Source: Phycisphaeraceae bacterium (GTDB taxonomy: Bacteria; Planctomycetota; Phycisphaerae; Phycisphaerales; UBA1924). From it: a DNA stretch of 64,000 bases. Under the pieces are notes generated by a model. The model was not told where the DNA came from, ran no database searches, and saw nothing but the letters and a program-made list of their open reading frames with translations. Within the stretch, counting starts at the first letter, position 1, and each line of letters starts with the position of its first letter. Shown piece after piece: positions 1 through 8,636 of this stretch. The stretch spans positions 1,240,001 to 1,304,000 of the forward strand of contig CP060234.1 of assembly GCA_023898685.1 (NCBI GenBank). The letters are read 5' to 3'. Made by a program: the position numbers and the translations under genes.

Positions 1-747
1 GATATCGGCCGCCGGATCGTGGGCCAGGAACGCGGTCACGAACGCGCCGATGTCGGCGAGGTCGAGCACGCCGAAGGGCTCGGCGATGTCGGCGGCGTTG
101 CAGCCCTGGGGCTGCGGTGCCTCGCCGGTGGCGACGAGCGTCGCCGAGCCCGTGAGCGTGAGGTCGGCGATGCCCGGGATGACATTCTGTGTTCCGTCGA
201 TGGCGAGTGTTCCGGAGAGGGTGACGGTCGTGCCGTCGCTGGTGATATTGCCCGAGATGGGCGAGGCGAGCACGCCGAAGTCGGCCAGGTTGCCCGACCC
301 GTTGTCGGAACCGACGAGAAAGAAGCTGTAGGAATACGAGTATGTGCCCCCGAGCACGGTGGGGACATCGGCGAAGGAGAACGCCGAGCCCGCGAGCCCG
401 ACGGGGCCGACCGGCGTGCCCGGGTTGGCGTACATCGCCATGGCGTTCAGGAGGTTGGCGTCGGCGCTGCCCAGGAAGCCGTAGTCGAAGTGGAGAGCGA
501 TGTTGCTGTCGAGCGCGATGATGAAGTCGTGGAGCGTGATGGCGGCGGGGGCGCCGTAGTCGTCGAGCTCAACCTCGATCGTGCCGCTGACGGTGCTGAA
601 CGCGGAGTCGCTGTCGGAGCCGACGGGGGTGTCGAGCGTGGCGTTGACGCTGATGTTCGATTGCGTGTTGTCGATCGTGAGGACCACGGACTCGGCATTC
701 GCCAAGCCGGCGGCGGCGAGCAGGCACGCGGCGGTGATACGAACCAT
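1..747 (-). CDS. GC-type dockerin-anchored secreted protein, C-terminus cut off by window edge
   Basis: The frame is open from an ATG at 745-747 to the first base of the window, so 249 residues are seen and the stop lies outside. The start has a strong ribosome binding site (AGAAGGAGAGATCGC before ATG). Residues 1-18 form a signal peptide ending near NAES. The middle is beta-rich, Gly/Ser/Thr-rich and of unrecognised fold. From about residue 216 the sequence reads GCNAADIAEPFGVLDL, the first dockerin repeat, and it is cut at the start of the second repeat (DPAADI). The module type is certain by comparison with the next eleven genes; the function of the N-terminal part is unknown. Confidence 0.85.
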   Translation of the reverse strand, partial: MVRITAACLLAAAGLANAESVVLTIDNTQSNISVNATLDTPVGSDSDSAFSTVSGTIEVELDDYGAPAAITLHDFIIALDSNIALHFDYGFLGSADANLLNAMAMYANPGTPVGPVGLAGSAFSFADVPTVLGGTYSYSYSFFLVGSDNGSGNLADFGVLASPISGNITSDGTTVTLSGTLAIDGTQNVIPGIADLTLTGSATLVATGEAPQPQGCNAADIAEPFGVLDLADIGAFVTAFLAHDPAADI

Positions 748-942
748 GCGATCTCTCCTTCTCTCGGATCGGGACGGCCGGGCTCGACTTCCGGGCGATT
801 CTCGGAACATCGCCGGCGGCACGAGCATACCAGACGCGGCCCCCGATCCCGAGAGCCGCGTCGCCGTTTTTCGGCGCCAGCTATCCCGGGGGGACGATCG
901 GCGCCTCGGTGTTCGGAGAACGCTCTGGTTGGCCCGGCCCGG

Positions 943-1743
943 TCAGGGGCAGCCCGCGAGGAAGTCGGTCAGGAAGAGCGAGATGTCATCGAGGTCCCAG
1001 AGGCCGTTGCCGTCAATGTCGGCGAGCGAGATCTCGCCCAGGAAGTAGGTGACGAACCGCACGATGTCATCGCCGTCGAGTTGGAAGAGCGGCTCGGCGA
1101 GGTCGGCGGCGTTGCAGCCCGGGTCGGGCTCCTGGATGATGTAGTCGTCGGGGCCGTGGAGTTCGAGGCCCTCGGCTTCGGGGCGGAGCGTCCAGCCCAC
1201 CGAGACATCGGTGACGGGGATCCACACGTTCTCGGCCGTCCAGAGCCCGGCGTTGACCGCCTCCTGCGAGCGTTCGTCGGCGTGCTGATTGTCGCGGCCG
1301 TCGATCGACCACTGTACGTGGTCGACCATGTCATCGGGGTCGGAGAAGATGAGCTGCCCGCCGTTGGGCCAGAAGAGTTCGAGGGCGTAGGGCCGCCGGC
1401 TGAACGGTGTCGCGAAGGGGCCCAGATCGGCCTGATTGACCTGGTCCGGTTCGCCGGGCAGCGCGTCGTTGTTCATGTGGATGAAGAGTGAGGCGCCGGG
1501 TTCGAGGACGACACCGTTGAGGGCGTCGGCGAACGAGTACTGCAACGAGATGTGGTAGTTGTGGGTGCAGGTCCGCCAGCCGACGAGTGGCATTGCGGCG
1601 TCCGAGTAATTGTGCAACTCGATGATCCCGTGCACGAAGTCGACCGAGCGGTATTGGACCAGCCGCTCGGGGATCGAGGGCGTGCCGGCCATGGCGGATT
1701 GGGCAGGCAGGAGCAGCGGCGCGGCGAGCAAGAGTTGCTTCAT
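943..1743 (-). CDS. Secreted lamin-tail-like domain protein with GC-type dockerin
   Basis: Predicted exported protein of 266 residues. The ATG at 1743 is chosen over an upstream in-frame ATG at 1803 because it has GGAG seven bases upstream and is followed at once by a signal peptide (MKQLLLAAPLLLPAQSAMAG). Residues ~28-115 (IIELHNYSD, then VGWRTCTHNY) resemble a lamin-tail domain, a beta-sandwich frequent in planctomycete exported proteins. The C-terminus is a GC-type dockerin whose first repeat is divergent (LFQLDGDDI), while the second is canonical (DIDGNGLWDLDD). It ends GCP. The lamin-tail call is moderate; the dockerin call is firm. Confidence 0.82.
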   Translation of the reverse strand: MKQLLLAAPLLLPAQSAMAGTPSIPERLVQYRSVDFVHGIIELHNYSDAAMPLVGWRTCTHNYHISLQYSFADALNGVVLEPGASLFIHMNNDALPGEPDQVNQADLGPFATPFSRRPYALELFWPNGGQLIFSDPDDMVDHVQWSIDGRDNQHADERSQEAVNAGLWTAENVWIPVTDVSVGWTLRPEAEGLELHGPDDYIIQEPDPGCNAADLAEPLFQLDGDDIVRFVTYFLGEISLADIDGNGLWDLDDISLFLTDFLAGCP

Positions 1744-1845
1744 GTTTGGGCTCCGGTCGACGGGGCGAGAGCGCGAAGCGGGCCGACGGCTGACGGGCCC
1801 CACTTGTTTGTCGCAGATCTTGCGGTCTCCTGCAACGGATTCGTG

Positions 1846-1874
1846 AAAAAAAGACCGCCCCTTGCGGGGCGGCC
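1846..1874 (-). terminator. Intrinsic terminator after the protease-dockerin gene
   Basis: On the minus strand a stem with arms 1866-1872 and 1855-1861 (CCGCCCC/GGGGCGG) and a short loop is followed by seven T (1846-1852). It lies 29 bases past the stop of the gene ending at 1903, so it should end that transcript and isolate the 943-1743 gene. Confidence 0.85.
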
Positions 1875-1902
1875 TGGCGAATCACGGAATCAGGATTGCT
1901 GG

Positions 1903-4326
1903 TTACGGGCAGCCGGCCTGGAAGAGTTGGATGAACATGAGGATGTCAGAGAGATCCCAGAGGCCGTCGTGGTTGAAGTCGACCTGCGAGTTCTGGTTCT
2001 GGAAGAGCGAGCCGAAGGCGAGGATGTCGGTCAGGTCGAGCAGCCCGTCGCTGTTGAAGTCGACGAGGCAGTCGAGGATGGCCACCCTGGTCGGGTCGTA
2101 GGCCGTGTTGTCGGTCGTGTGGTTCTCGTTGGCGCCGGCGCCGACGATCATCCCGATGTAGTAGTTGCCGGGGTTGATCGCGCCGGGGATGCCGACAGAG
2201 GTCACCACGGTTGACCCTGAGCCCACAGCGAGGCTCGGGCGGACGAACGAGCCGAGCAGTGTGTCGGCCGTGGAGATGGTGGTGTTGGTCGAGGCGTACA
2301 CGTCGACGGTGTAGTTGCCCGACGCGACGGTGCCGTTGTTGACGACGTGGTAGCGGATGCTCAGGTCGCCGCCCTGGTAGACGCTCGACTCGAGGCTGGT
2401 GAGATAGTCGGCCTGGAGATCGGCGCGGCCGTCGACGGTGAGCGCGGTGGCGTCGTAGGCGGTGTTGTTGCCGCTGTTCACGTCATCGCTGGCGCCGATG
2501 ATGTAGCCGATGTAGTAGTTGCCGAGCAGGTTCGTGGGCAGGGCGACGTTGAGCGTGCCGCTCTTGGTCTGGCCGCCCGTGAAGGTGCCGATGTTGAACG
2601 AGCCGAGCAGGGTGTCGCCCGTGGAGATGATGGTGTTGGTCGAGGCGTAAATGTCGACCGTCACGGCGTTGGACGGATCGCCACCCTGGTTGGTGACGTT
2701 GTATCCCACGCCGATGGTGTCGCCGTGATAGAACGTGCCGCTGGGGGCCGAGCAGGAGTTGGCGAGCGGGTCGGCGACGCCGTTGACGGTGAGCTGGTGG
2801 GCGTCCCAGTAGCTCGAGTCGTTGTTGCCGCTGTTGGCGTCGATGCCGCTGTCGAGCAGCACGCCGACCCAGTAGGTGCCCGAGGGCGTGCCGATCGGGA
2901 CGGTCACGTTGTAGAGGCTCGGGATGGGGTTCTCCATCGCGGCGTAGTCGCGGGTGTAGGAGCCGCTGCCCAGGTTGGTGTCGCTCGCCGAGATGAAGTC
3001 GTTGGTCGAGAGGCGGACGGACAGCGGGTAGGTCGCGCTGCCCGGGTTGTTGTTGGTCGGGTTGGGCAGCGCGACGCTGCCACCGGTGAGCTGGTTGCCC
3101 GCGGTGATGACCGACTCGGCGTAGCGCGTCTGGAGCGACTGGAGGTCGAGCGCCGTGCCGCGAACCTGGGGCTTGAACGTGTCCTCCATGTAGTTCTTGG
3201 CGGCCTCCCACAGGTTGACGTAGTTGCCGCTGGTGGTGCGGTTGGAGTTCGAGCAGGGCCCGTGCGAGTAGCGATCGGAACCGACGATGTCGTAGGCGTT
3301 CGATCCGCTCATGCCGCCCCAGACTGCGGTGAAGCAGCCCGCGGTGGTGTTGAGGTGCATCTGGTTGCCCGGACAGGAATCGAAGTTCCCGAACCAGTAG
3401 TACATGTCACGCCCGTTGTGCAGGCCGGGCGTGCCGCAGCCCTCGGAGGGATAGGAGGCGTTGTTGTGGGTGAGCGAGGTGCAATCGCCGCCCCAGCGCC
3501 AGCCGAACCAGCCGGTGAGCATGCCGACGGCGCGGTCGACGCCGACGAGGCCGAGGTCCCAGTCGAAGTTGCCGTCGACGCTCCAGCCGGTCCAGGTGAC
3601 CATGTTGGTGCTCACGCCCCAGCCGTACCAGTTGATGATGTCCGGGGTGCCGAGGGTCAGGCCGCTGCCGTCCCAGCCCGGGTAGACCCAGATGCGGTTG
3701 GCGAAGCCGTAGTCCTGCCCGGTGGAGTCGTTGTCACGGTTGTAGACGCAGTGGCCGGCGGTCATGATGACCTCGGGGTCCTGCATCGCGCCGGAGCAGA
3801 CGTAGTAGGCCGCGTTGCCGTTGCCCGCGTCGACGAACTCGAGCACCATCTTGCAGTTCACGCGCCAGGGGTAGCTGTTGATGGTTCCCACGGCGATCTG
3901 GCTCATGGTGCCGAAGTTACGGGGCCCGTAGAGGTCGTCCCACGAGATGCGGTTGTCGGGGCCCTCGTAGATCAGCCCGCCGAACCCGCCGTCGGAGCGG
4001 CCTTCGGCGTAGCCCGGGATCTCGCGGATCTCGCCGGTGAGCTGATTGAAATGCACCGCATTGCCCGGCCCGCCGAAGTTGTCGGGGACGTCCCAGTCCG
4101 GGTTTGGCAGCGGCATCGGCGGGATCTGGTCGATCGGCGGATGGGACGGCGGCAGCGGGGCGACGTCGGCCTGGAACGCGTCGAGCCGGAACACCGGCAC
4201 GAAGTCGGACGTCTTGACGACGACGCCATCCGGATTGGCCGGGGCCTGCCCCGCGGCCATGGCGATGGATGCCGCGGTAGGAACCGCGACTGCGCACCAT
4301 GTGCGCACAATGTTCGTGCTCTTCAT
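1903..4326 (-). CDS. Secreted trypsin-fold serine protease with CARDB-like repeats and GC-type dockerin
   Basis: Predicted extracellular endopeptidase, 807 residues, with a signal peptide (about residues 1-26). The chymotrypsin-fold triad is visible: His192 in MTAGHC, Asp257 in FDWDLGLVG and Ser340 in GGMSGS. It is followed by three CARDB-like beta-sandwich repeats of about 110 residues (roughly 400-745) sharing motifs such as DIYASTNT, DTLLGSF and NYYIG. The last ~58 residues are a dockerin in which both loops are canonical calcium-binding type (DFNSDGLLDLTD, DFNHDGLWDLSD), unlike the neighbours. It ends GCP. AGAAGGAAG precedes the ATG. It is monocistronic, flanked by terminators at 1846 and 4547. 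It could process other surface proteins, but no substrate is indicated. Confidence 0.85.
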   Translation of the reverse strand: MKSTNIVRTWCAVAVPTAASIAMAAGQAPANPDGVVVKTSDFVPVFRLDAFQADVAPLPPSHPPIDQIPPMPLPNPDWDVPDNFGGPGNAVHFNQLTGEIREIPGYAEGRSDGGFGGLIYEGPDNRISWDDLYGPRNFGTMSQIAVGTINSYPWRVNCKMVLEFVDAGNGNAAYYVCSGAMQDPEVIMTAGHCVYNRDNDSTGQDYGFANRIWVYPGWDGSGLTLGTPDIINWYGWGVSTNMVTWTGWSVDGNFDWDLGLVGVDRAVGMLTGWFGWRWGGDCTSLTHNNASYPSEGCGTPGLHNGRDMYYWFGNFDSCPGNQMHLNTTAGCFTAVWGGMSGSNAYDIVGSDRYSHGPCSNSNRTTSGNYVNLWEAAKNYMEDTFKPQVRGTALDLQSLQTRYAESVITAGNQLTGGSVALPNPTNNNPGSATYPLSVRLSTNDFISASDTNLGSGSYTRDYAAMENPIPSLYNVTVPIGTPSGTYWVGVLLDSGIDANSGNNDSSYWDAHQLTVNGVADPLANSCSAPSGTFYHGDTIGVGYNVTNQGGDPSNAVTVDIYASTNTIISTGDTLLGSFNIGTFTGGQTKSGTLNVALPTNLLGNYYIGYIIGASDDVNSGNNTAYDATALTVDGRADLQADYLTSLESSVYQGGDLSIRYHVVNNGTVASGNYTVDVYASTNTTISTADTLLGSFVRPSLAVGSGSTVVTSVGIPGAINPGNYYIGMIVGAGANENHTTDNTAYDPTRVAILDCLVDFNSDGLLDLTDILAFGSLFQNQNSQVDFNHDGLWDLSDILMFIQLFQAGCP

Positions 4327-4546
4327 TTCAGTTCTTCCTTCTCTCTGACACGCGATGGATGGGGCTTCTCCCTCTGGACGCCCCTTGGATGACCCTCAAG
4401 GCTGGCACAACCACAAGCCTGTGTCAAGACAAAGCGAAAAGAAAACCGATAACTCACATCCGTTTCGCTGGGACTGGTCGTTGGGCCACGCGGAGTCAAG
4501 CGGTCCCTTCGGCCCATGTGCGTGCATAGCCGGTGGCCACCAAGAA

Positions 4547-4570
4547 AAACCGCCCCCAGAGGGGCGGTTT
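4547..4570. terminator. Bidirectional terminator hairpin
   Basis: The perfect 10-bp stem AAACCGCCCC (4547-4556) and GGGGCGGTTT (4561-4570) has a four-base loop. The minus-strand transcript ends GGGGCGGTTTTTCTT, a good intrinsic terminator. It sits just past the dockerin remnant at 4599-4742 and resembles the terminator at 1846, as expected if the remnant was once a complete gene. Confidence 0.75.
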
Positions 4571-4598
4571 GTGGTTTCGTGATCGGGGCTGTCTGTCG

Positions 4599-4742
4599 GG
4601 GGCAATCGCTGGTGAAGAGGATCAAGAATGAGGCGATGTCCTACAGGTCTCAGTGGTTGGTGAGGTCGAGGCCTGCAAGCGGGCTATTGGCCGGGAAGAG
4701 GACTGCGAACAGGATGAGGTTGGTCAGATCGAGCGGTGTCTC
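4599..4742 (-). pseudogene. Decayed GC-type dockerin remnant
   Basis: Read on the minus strand, 48 codons give ETPLDLTNLILFAV, then LFPANSPLAGLDLTNH, stop, DL, stop, DIASFLILFTSDCP. From PLDL to CP this is 46 positions, the same length as the dockerin of the protease gene at 1903-4326, and it aligns to it without gaps (LDLT, LF, DL, DI, LF and CP shared). The first internal stop falls on the Trp of WDLSD, consistent with TGG to TGA. The stop after CP is also lost. A TGA upstream in frame and no recognisable N-terminal domain in 4743-4905 leave only this fragment. No other gene is seen between 4327 and 4905. Confidence 0.75.
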
Positions 4743-4905
4743 GCCCGTGCAGTGGGGCGGACATCACCGTCCGATAGCGCGATGGGTGACGGATCGAGAG
4801 GTGCGTCATCGGCCGTGTTCTGCTCGTCGATTCCGGGCGTGGGAATGTGTATGCGCAGAGCGTGTGTGCGTTTGTTCGAGATTCCGTCGGCGTGTCTCCG
4901 CGGGG

Positions 4906-5727
4906 CTAGGGGCAGCCGTTCAGGAACGCGTCGATGAACATGTTGACGTCGACCAGGTCGAACACGCCGTCGGCGTTGAGGTCGGCGATGGGGTCGGAAG
5001 CGAGGAAGCCGTCGACGAAGGCGTTGATATCGACCAGGTCGAGCACGCCGAACTGCGGCGCGAGGTCGGCCGCGTTGCACGGCGTGGGGATCGTCAGGTG
5101 CATCCCGAAGAGCACGCCGCAACTCTCGTTGCTGTCGTCGATGTTGAGGTAGAGGTGGTTGGTCGCGTTCGGCGAGAGGTAACTCTCGGCGTGGTCGATG
5201 TCGATCGAGCCGGTGGTGAAGAAGTAGCCATGCCCGCCGTCGGGGCAGAACGAATCGGTGCTGTGGGGGACGGGGATCTCGTTGATGTACAAGCCGGGCA
5301 CGGGGGGGAAGCCGCCCAGGAAGTTGTCGGCGGTGTATTCGATGTGGATCGTCGAGCCGAGCAGCGGCATGTCGGGCACGTCGAAGGCGACGGCGAACAG
5401 CGTGGACAGGCCCGCGAGGTTGTACGACGCGTTCACGCCGGTCCAGGCGGGGTCTTCGAGGCGCTGCCAGCACCCGCCGCCGACGTTGATCGTGTCGGGA
5501 TCGACCACGGTCGCGGCGGGTCCCGCGAGCGCGGCGGCGAAGTCGGCGGCGCCGGGCTCGTGCGAGGCGAGATCGCCGAACGAGAAGTAGGTCACGAGCG
5601 CGTCCGGGTCTCCCGCGGGCGCGTTGCCACTGGTGACGGCGACCTCGATATCACCCGGGGCGAGGCCGGCGGTGCACGCGACGACGACCGCCGCCAGAGG
5701 CCGGCAGATTGACGCACTCGGTTTCAT
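4906..5727 (-). CDS. GC-type dockerin-anchored secreted protein, N-terminal domain unrecognised
   Basis: 273 residues. The ATG at 5727 has a near-perfect ribosome binding site (GAGGAGGAATCACC) and begins a signal peptide (MKPSASICRPLAAVVVACTAG); the upstream ATG at 5769 has none. The mature part (about residues 26-210) is a single beta-rich domain I cannot assign, with four Cys (GGGCWQ, DSFCPD, ESCGVL, TPCNA). The dockerin has a degenerate first loop (LAPQFGVLDLVDI) and a canonical second loop (DLNADGVFDLVDV), ending NGCP. It is the last gene of the operon beginning at 11906, 43 bases after the preceding stop. Confidence 0.82.
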   Translation of the reverse strand: MKPSASICRPLAAVVVACTAGLAPGDIEVAVTSGNAPAGDPDALVTYFSFGDLASHEPGAADFAAALAGPAATVVDPDTINVGGGCWQRLEDPAWTGVNASYNLAGLSTLFAVAFDVPDMPLLGSTIHIEYTADNFLGGFPPVPGLYINEIPVPHSTDSFCPDGGHGYFFTTGSIDIDHAESYLSPNATNHLYLNIDDSNESCGVLFGMHLTIPTPCNAADLAPQFGVLDLVDINAFVDGFLASDPIADLNADGVFDLVDVNMFIDAFLNGCP

Positions 5728-5770
5728 GGTGATTCCTCCTCGCGGCGCGGCCGGGCCGCACATGGGCATT

Positions 5771-6883
5771 CTACGGGCACCCCCCGAGAAACGACTGGAT
5801 GAACAGGTTGACGTCGACGAGGTCGTGCAGGCCGTCGTGGTTGAGATCGGTGTCTGGGCTCATCACAAGGAACCCGATGACAAAGGCGTTGACGTCCATC
5901 AGGTCGAGCACGCCGAAGGGCGGGGCGACGTCGGGGGGACACGTCAGGACGCGGTAGACGCCCTTCTCCGGTCCCGAGACCAGGACGATGATCGACGTCT
6001 CGTGCTCGACGACCGCGTCGAGAATGGCCGAGCCCGGGCTGGACACCGTGATGAACGGCGCCGGCACGCCCCCGGGGCCGAGCCTGTAGAGCGCGGGGGC
6101 GCTGTATTCGCGGGCGTAGATCTTGCCGGCCGGCGAGACGACGACGCGGGCCGATTCGCTCAAGCCGGACGAGACGTCGACGCGTGTCGCGGGCGGCGTG
6201 ACCCTGGTGATCTCGCCGTACTCGATGTCGGACGCGAGGACGCCGCCGCCCGGCGCCGACGCGAGGTCGGTGGTGTCCGACAGCCCACCCACTCCGTCGT
6301 CGAAGTACACCGCGACCGAGGCGTCGTCGCGCCCGAAGCTCAGGATTCCGCCGTCGTCGATCGGGAGCAGCGGGGGGGTTCCGCTCTTCTCGGCGACGAG
6401 CACGCGCGTCGGATCGGACGGGTGGGGCAGGAGCCCGCCGGGCGACGAGAGCGGCCCCCCGCCGGTGTAGTTCCCCACGAACAGGACAGCCGGCGACCCG
6501 TCGCCCGCGGCGCGCCAGATGACGCCGTCGCCGTCGTTTGTCTCGCTGCGTGGGCCGGCGTCGGCGATGAACAGGGCGCCGTCGGCGTCGCGGACGACGC
6601 CCTGCGGGTTGAGCATGCCGGTGGTGACGGGATAGGTCGATCCGTTGGGGAGGATGCCGAGCAGGGCTCCGTCGAAGGTCAGCGTGCCGTCGACGCCGAC
6701 CGCGCCGACTTCGGAGATCACGAGGCGTCCGTCGTTGAGCAGGGCGATCCTGGCGGATGAGACGAAGTCGCTGGTGAGCAGGACGGTCTGCGACTGTCCC
6801 GGGCCGCTCGGCGCGGCGAACGCCCGGGACAGCCCGCCGAGCGCGATGAGGGCCAGACAAGCAATCGCCGCGCGTGCGTTCAA
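5771..6883 (-). CDS. Secreted beta-propeller (SMP-30/NHL-like) protein with GC-type dockerin, TTG start
   Basis: 370 residues starting at TTG 6881-6883. The TTG overlaps the stop of the upstream gene (TTGA), and the upstream gene's last codons (GGAGGGTGCCC) supply the ribosome binding site, so translation is probably coupled. The longer frame to 7060 only reads antisense-like Arg-rich sequence from the previous gene. A signal peptide (LNARAAIACLALIALGGLSRAFA) precedes propeller-like repeats with blade motifs such as NPQGVVRDADGALFIADAG and SSPGGLLPHP, suggestive of SMP-30/gluconolactonase or NHL folds; the catalytic metal ligands were not traced. The dockerin has DLNHDGLHDLVDV as its second loop and ends GGCP. 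Confidence 0.78.
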   Translation of the reverse strand: MNARAAIACLALIALGGLSRAFAAPSGPGQSQTVLLTSDFVSSARIALLNDGRLVISEVGAVGVDGTLTFDGALLGILPNGSTYPVTTGMLNPQGVVRDADGALFIADAGPRSETNDGDGVIWRAAGDGSPAVLFVGNYTGGGPLSSPGGLLPHPSDPTRVLVAEKSGTPPLLPIDDGGILSFGRDDASVAVYFDDGVGGLSDTTDLASAPGGGVLASDIEYGEITRVTPPATRVDVSSGLSESARVVVSPAGKIYAREYSAPALYRLGPGGVPAPFITVSSPGSAILDAVVEHETSIIVLVSGPEKGVYRVLTCPPDVAPPFGVLDLMDVNAFVIGFLVMSPDTDLNHDGLHDLVDVNLFIQSFLGGCP

Positions 6884-7638
6884 GGGCACCCTCCGAGGAA
6901 TGAGGTGACGAACAGGGTGACATCGGTCAGGTCGAACAGTCCGCTGTCGTCGAGATCCGCGAGCGGGTCCGAGGCGAGGAAGCCCGCGACGAACGTGGTG
7001 ACGTCGGCGAGGTCGAGCAGGCCGAAGGGCGGGGCCAGATCGGCGATCCCGCAGGTCCAAAGGCTCAGCGAGACATCATCGATCGCGTAGTCATTGCCGG
7101 AGAAAAGCCGGTTGGTATCCCAGATCTCGGCGCTGACGGTCGTGCGTCCACCCGAATTGAACGACGCGGCCTTCCGCACCCAGACACCCGCGACGCCGGT
7201 CTCGCCGGCGTCGAACGGCTCGCCGACCAGAACGCCATCGACGCGGAACTCGAGCGACGCCACATCGACGGGGTACGCATTGGCGAAGTACGCGGCGAGC
7301 GTGTACTCGCGTTCCGGGGCGACGCTCACGGCCTGGGCCCAGGCGGGTCCCGCGCCGGCGTCCGAGCCGTTGACGATCATGTAGAAGCCGCTCGCGTCGC
7401 CGAACGTGTTGTCGTAGAAATCGTCCCACGCACTATTCAGGGTGTCGAACGAGACGATATTCCACGTGTCCGGGGGCGCCATCGTCGCGGATGGCGTGTA
7501 GTTGCTGATCGACGGCGCGAGAGCGCCGGTCTGAAAATCGCCGTTGACGACGAGATTGCTCCCTGCGGCCGCGGATGGCGCGACGACGAGCAATGCGGCG
7601 AGCATGACACGAGCGGGGGAAGCCGAGGCGGGACGCAT
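6880..7638 (-). CDS. Secreted galactose-binding-like domain protein with GC-type dockerin
   Basis: 252 residues. The ATG at 7638 has AGGAGG seven bases upstream and a signal peptide (MRPASASPARVMLAALLVV). The mature domain (about residues 27-190) begins NLVVNGDFQTG and ends with DYAIDDVSLSL, the pattern of galactose-binding-like or carbohydrate-binding jelly-rolls found in DUF642-type and choice-of-anchor proteins. The dockerin carries TCGIADLAPPFGLLDLADV and a second loop DLDDSGLFDLTDV, ending GGCP. Its stop overlaps the start of the next gene. Ligand unknown; carbohydrate is a reasonable guess only. Confidence 0.8.
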   Translation of the reverse strand: MRPASASPARVMLAALLVVAPSAAAGSNLVVNGDFQTGALAPSISNYTPSATMAPPDTWNIVSFDTLNSAWDDFYDNTFGDASGFYMIVNGSDAGAGPAWAQAVSVAPEREYTLAAYFANAYPVDVASLEFRVDGVLVGEPFDAGETGVAGVWVRKAASFNSGGRTTVSAEIWDTNRLFSGNDYAIDDVSLSLWTCGIADLAPPFGLLDLADVTTFVAGFLASDPLADLDDSGLFDLTDVTLFVTSFLGGCP

Positions 7639-7667
7639 GGCGAGCCTCCTTCGTGCGAACGAAAGTC

Positions 7668-8636
7668 CTACGGGCAGCCCCCGAGGAACGAGTCCACGAA
7701 CAGGATGACGTCGGACAGGTCCAACAACCCGCTGCCATCGAGATCCGCGATCGGGTCCGAGGCGAGGAAGCCCGCGACGAACGTGGTGACGTCGGCGAGG
7801 TCGAGCAGGCCGAAGGGCTCGGCAAGGTCGGCGGGGTTGCAGCCGGATGGCGGGGCAGGAACCGATGCGAGGTCGCCCCGGCCCGAATTGAACGTCGAGA
7901 TTATGTTCGGGATCAGCAGCGAGGCGTGGAAGCCCGAGTCGCTGCCGTAGGTGAAGATGTCGTCCGGGCCGTCGATATCGAATCCGTACAGACGCTCCGC
8001 CGGGGCGTCGGCGCAGAAGGTGATCCCGGCGAGGTTGGACGACGGGTCGCCGATGGCCTCGCACAGGCCGGTCGACCCATCGACCGTGTAGAATACACCG
8101 AGCGACGAGATGAACATCTGCCCGTCGGCGCGGATGGCCAGATCAGAGTAGTTGACCAGATCGAACGACCCAGCCGACCTGTGAAGCGAGACCGACGAGA
8201 GCACAGCGCCCGTGACCGGGTCGACGCGCAGCAACTCGTCGGACTCGGAGTCGATCACCCACAACCGATCGGCGCCATCGAATGCGGCACCGCGGATCTG
8301 GCGGCCGACGAGATCGTCGCCGATGACCGCGGCGTTTGCCCCGGCGGTCTCGAGGCGGATCAGCGTCGAACTGCCCGGCTCGATGCGGTAGGCAAGCAGG
8401 CCGTGCGTGTCGGAGACCGCGAGGGCGTCTGCGTCGATCTGCGCCGCGAAGAGCGTGATGGCTCCGAAGTCGGTGAAGCCGGCTCCATCGGAGTCGAACG
8501 AGAAAAGGTGGGCGGGCGGTGCCGAGGGCGGTCCGGTTCCGGGCGCGAGCGACTTGATGCCGTAGATCAGGCCGGCGGGGGCGACGCCACCGAAGCCGAG
8601 CGACGCGATCGCGGCGAGGACGAGCGATCGGTTCAT
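7668..8636 (-). CDS. Secreted propeller-like protein with GC-type dockerin
   Basis: 322 residues from ATG 8634-8636, which overlaps the upstream stop as ATGA; the upstream GGGGGGTGCCC codons lie at ribosome-binding distance. A signal peptide (MNRSLVLAAIASLGFGG) is followed by a repeat-rich domain with motifs typical of six-bladed propellers (GAAFDGADRLWVIDS, DLAIRADGQMFISSLG, RLYGFDIDGPDDI), each joined to a DPVTGAV-like turn. The dockerin (GCNPADLAEPFGLLDL, then DLDGSGLLDLSDV) ends GGCP. It is third in the six-gene operon and 29 bases before the next start. No enzyme activity can be assigned. Confidence 0.8.
   Translation of the reverse strand: MNRSLVLAAIASLGFGGVAPAGLIYGIKSLAPGTGPPSAPPAHLFSFDSDGAGFTDFGAITLFAAQIDADALAVSDTHGLLAYRIEPGSSTLIRLETAGANAAVIGDDLVGRQIRGAAFDGADRLWVIDSESDELLRVDPVTGAVLSSVSLHRSAGSFDLVNYSDLAIRADGQMFISSLGVFYTVDGSTGLCEAIGDPSSNLAGITFCADAPAERLYGFDIDGPDDIFTYGSDSGFHASLLIPNIISTFNSGRGDLASVPAPPSGCNPADLAEPFGLLDLADVTTFVAGFLASDPIADLDGSGLLDLSDVILFVDSFLGGCP

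Noticed and set aside
19..1491. Long plus-strand open frame (490 aa) across the first two dockerin genes
   Set aside because: It lies antisense to genes with signal peptides, ribosome binding sites and dockerin motifs; its Arg/Gly/Val/Glu-rich sequence is the usual shadow of high-GC codons. The same holds for plus-strand frames at 2347-4392, 9192-11318 and 15025-16983.
4422..4427. TTGACA on the minus strand upstream of the protease gene
   Set aside because: No acceptable -10 hexamer lies 15-19 bases downstream, so I did not call a promoter.
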